Below, piece after piece: positions 42,041 through 43,219 of a DNA stretch of 43,219 nt; position 1 is the stretch's first letter, and each line of letters opens with the position of its first letter. The stretch is taken from contig JAFTVY010000061.1 in the NCBI GenBank assembly GCA_017465545.1, forward strand, positions 1 to 43,219. Direction: 5' to 3'. The position numbers and the translations under genes are program-made. Origin of the DNA: Ruminiclostridium sp. (GTDB taxonomy: Bacteria > Bacillota > Clostridia > Oscillospirales > Ruminococcaceae). The notes under the pieces were generated by a model. That model was not told where the DNA came from. It ran no database searches and saw nothing but the letters and a program-made list of their open reading frames with translations.

Positions 42041-42466
42041 TTACTGTTCGTTTTCGTAGTAATTAAAGGCTTCTTCGTATAATGCTCTGCATTGTTGTTC
42101 ATCGTTGTAAGACAAGCAATCACCAGCGTAACAAAACGTAAAGAAAGGTTCTTTTTCATTCATAGAAGAGGGAAGCCTTTGCCATAATTCGTACATTTTT
42201 CTGCTGAATTCCTTAATATTGCTTTCCTGATAAACAGACTTCAGAATACCCATTAAGAGAGATCCGAATTTGTCTTGATCGATTGTAGAGGTCTGCATTA
42301 AAGAAAACAAATGAAGCATTGCATCCTTGCATTTCATTCCTTCTAAATTCAGAAGCTCTTCATTCGAAGGATCGTTGAGAAACAACTTATCCAGCACAAG
42401 CTGATACTCATCGTATCTGCTATATCCTATTGAATATAATAAAGCATATACAAACAGTTCTTCCAT
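42041..42466 (-). CDS. Unrecognised helical protein
   Basis: No family was recognised in this 141-residue protein. It looks all-alpha, with no signal peptide or membrane segment (ELFVYALLYSIGYSRYDEYQ, ALYEEAFNYYENEQ at the end). It is acidic and A/T-rich in codon use, like the Nudix gene it faces. Small helical proteins of this kind are often immunity or accessory proteins, but nothing here proves it. It lies between cassette-like unit B and hairpin array B, so this short region is accessory in character. Confidence 0.6.
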   Translation of the reverse strand: MEELFVYALLYSIGYSRYDEYQLVLDKLFLNDPSNEELLNLEGMKCKDAMLHLFSLMQTSTIDQDKFGSLLMGILKSVYQESNIKEFSRKMYELWQRLPSSMNEKEPFFTFCYAGDCLSYNDEQQCRALYEEAFNYYENEQ

Positions 42467-42495
42467 AACGCTACCCTATAATTCCGTTTTTATCC

Positions 42496-42646
42496 ATCCA
42501 TTGACCTTGTCAATGGATACCACAGCTTCGTGCGAAGCACGAAACATCATTCGGCGAAGCCGTACATCACTATTGCCGACGGCAATAACATCACTTCGTG
42601 CAAGGCACGAAGCATCACTCTGAAATTTGCCTATAGCAAATTTCAG
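42496..42646. repeat. Hairpin array B (variable palindromes, 7-nt linkers)
   Basis: Six palindromes in a row: tccattgac-ctt-gtcaatgga (42497-42517), ttcgtgcgaagcacgaa (42527-42543), tcggcgaagccgt (42551-42563), tattgccgacggcaata (42571-42587), ttcgtgcaaggcacgaa (42595-42611) and ctgaaatttgc-ctata-gcaaatttcag (42620-42646). The linkers are seven bases each: accacag, acatcat, acatcac, acatcac and gcatcac (plus one base). The last hairpin contains the ahcY stop codon. One 17-base unit is identical to a unit of array A at 15310-15326. Confidence 0.93.
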
Positions 42647-43219
42647 TCCGCTTCCCAGCTACCTAAATACTTTTCCTGCTTTTCTGTAAGAGTATCTATC
42701 TGTACGTTCCAGTAGCCTAAAATTCTTCTTGCTACTTCCTTATCCACCTCGGCAGGAACGTTTACAGTCATTCTGTCGCCGTTCTTTATAGCCTTGTGAT
42801 TTTCTGTCAGATACTTTGCGGAAAGTGCCTGAATAGCAAAGCTCATATCCATGATTTCCGCAGGGTGTCCGTCGCCTGCCGCAAGGTTTACAAGTCTGCC
42901 TTGAGCTATTACGTTTATCTTCTTGCCGTTGGAGAGCTTGTAGTAGGTGATATTGTTTCTTGCAACGCCGCTTTCAACTGCGATTTCAGCAAGTCTTGCC
43001 ACGTTTACCTCTACGTCAAAGTGACCTGCATTTGATAAAATCGCACCGTCCTTCATATTCATAAAGGAATCTTCACCGATAACGTCGCAGCAGCCTGTAA
43101 CCGTTACGAAGAAATCGCCTATCTTTGCCGCTTCGACCATAGGCATTACCTTAAAGCCGTCCATAACCGCTTCCATAGCTCTGATGGGGTTTACTTCGGT
43201 TACGATAACGGATGCACCG
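42643..43219 (-). CDS. ahcY: Adenosylhomocysteinase, C-terminal part (cut by window end)
   Basis: The visible 192 codons match the C-terminal half of S-adenosylhomocysteine hydrolase: VIVTEVNPIRAMEAVMDGF, FVTVTGCCDVIGEDSFMNMK, AILSNAGHFDVEVN and DGHPAEIMDMSFAIQALSAK. The enzyme splits S-adenosylhomocysteine to homocysteine and adenosine with bound NAD. It ends EKYLGSWEAD, without the Lys/Tyr tail (KPDHYRY) of the mitochondrial-type enzyme, so it belongs to the shorter archaeal/Thermotoga-like group. The frame stays open to the window edge, so the 5' part lies outside. Its stop codon falls inside the last hairpin of array B. Confidence 0.95.
   Translation of the reverse strand, partial: GASVIVTEVNPIRAMEAVMDGFKVMPMVEAAKIGDFFVTVTGCCDVIGEDSFMNMKDGAILSNAGHFDVEVNVARLAEIAVESGVARNNITYYKLSNGKKINVIAQGRLVNLAAGDGHPAEIMDMSFAIQALSAKYLTENHKAIKNGDRMTVNVPAEVDKEVARRILGYWNVQIDTLTEKQEKYLGSWEAD

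Noticed and set aside
42530-42715. Open frame on the plus strand through hairpin array B
   Set aside because: Same reading of repeats, no ribosome site, and it runs antisense into ahcY.

Overview
The window looks like chromosomal DNA from a low-to-mid GC, spore-forming Gram-positive anaerobe of the gut Clostridia, most likely Oscillospiraceae (Ruminococcus / [Eubacterium] siraeum-like). The support is a perfect CIRCE operator before groES-groEL, strong GGAGG ribosome sites and TTGACA-17-TATAAT promoters, a ylxM-ffh-rpsP-khpA operon, SleB and PdaA sporulation-type cell-wall enzymes, a SigH-like sigma factor, IreB, a GH5 cellulase lipoprotein and fibronectin-III surface proteins. No rRNA, tRNA, phage, transposase or CRISPR locus was found.

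Layout. 1-2.5 kb: a PEBP-family protein, then a two-gene operon of a NifU-like scaffold and the enigmatic GGGtGRT protein. 2.5-9.8 kb: two large secreted proteins, a papain-like (C1) protease with five FnIII domains and a 1305-residue cell-wall-anchored protein. Between them lies a broken FnIII gene tail joined to a 124-bp copy of the nifU-like promoter/leader. 9.9-11 kb: a decayed gene tail and an OmpR-type regulator with a degenerate receiver. 11-15 kb: groES-groEL, a GAF-GGDEF diguanylate cyclase and pnuC. 15-18.7 kb: pyruvate kinase, a SpoU/TrmH methyltransferase and a small membrane protein. 19-21 kb: the GH5 cellulase. 21.3-26.4 kb: an ECF sigma factor translationally coupled to a 1534-residue membrane protein built of 3.5 repeated modules. 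26.5-29 kb: the SRP / ribosomal operon. 29-37 kb: an NSS transporter, SleB, an HTH-membrane regulator, a GNAT enzyme, a zinc-ribbon protein, a SigH-like factor, a lone fumarase-type beta subunit and a DivIVA-like coiled-coil protein. 37-39.1 kb: ireB, a PdaA-like deacetylase lipoprotein and a choloylglycine-hydrolase-family enzyme. 39.2-43.2 kb: a nucleoside phosphorylase, an XRE regulator with two tandem membrane paralogues, a Nudix hydrolase in a cassette-like unit, an unrecognised gene and the C-terminal part of ahcY, cut by the window end.

Most unusual structure. (1) Two intergenic arrays (15173-15333 and 42496-42646) are made of different short perfect hairpins separated by an almost invariant 7-nt linker, ACATCAC/GCATCAC. 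(2) A unit of hairpin, promoter, cargo, conserved 3' tail and hairpin occurs twice, at 41337-42013 carrying a Nudix gene and at 21009-21280 (opposite strand) with no gene. These look like interchangeable or mobile expression cassettes. (3) The 124-bp promoter duplication fused to a gene fragment is a recent rearrangement. (4) The ECF sigma / giant modular sensor pair and the GGGtGRT-NifU pair are real gene systems whose function cannot be read from sequence.

Promoters and terminators listed were found by eye. Family names come from motif recognition, not from searches.
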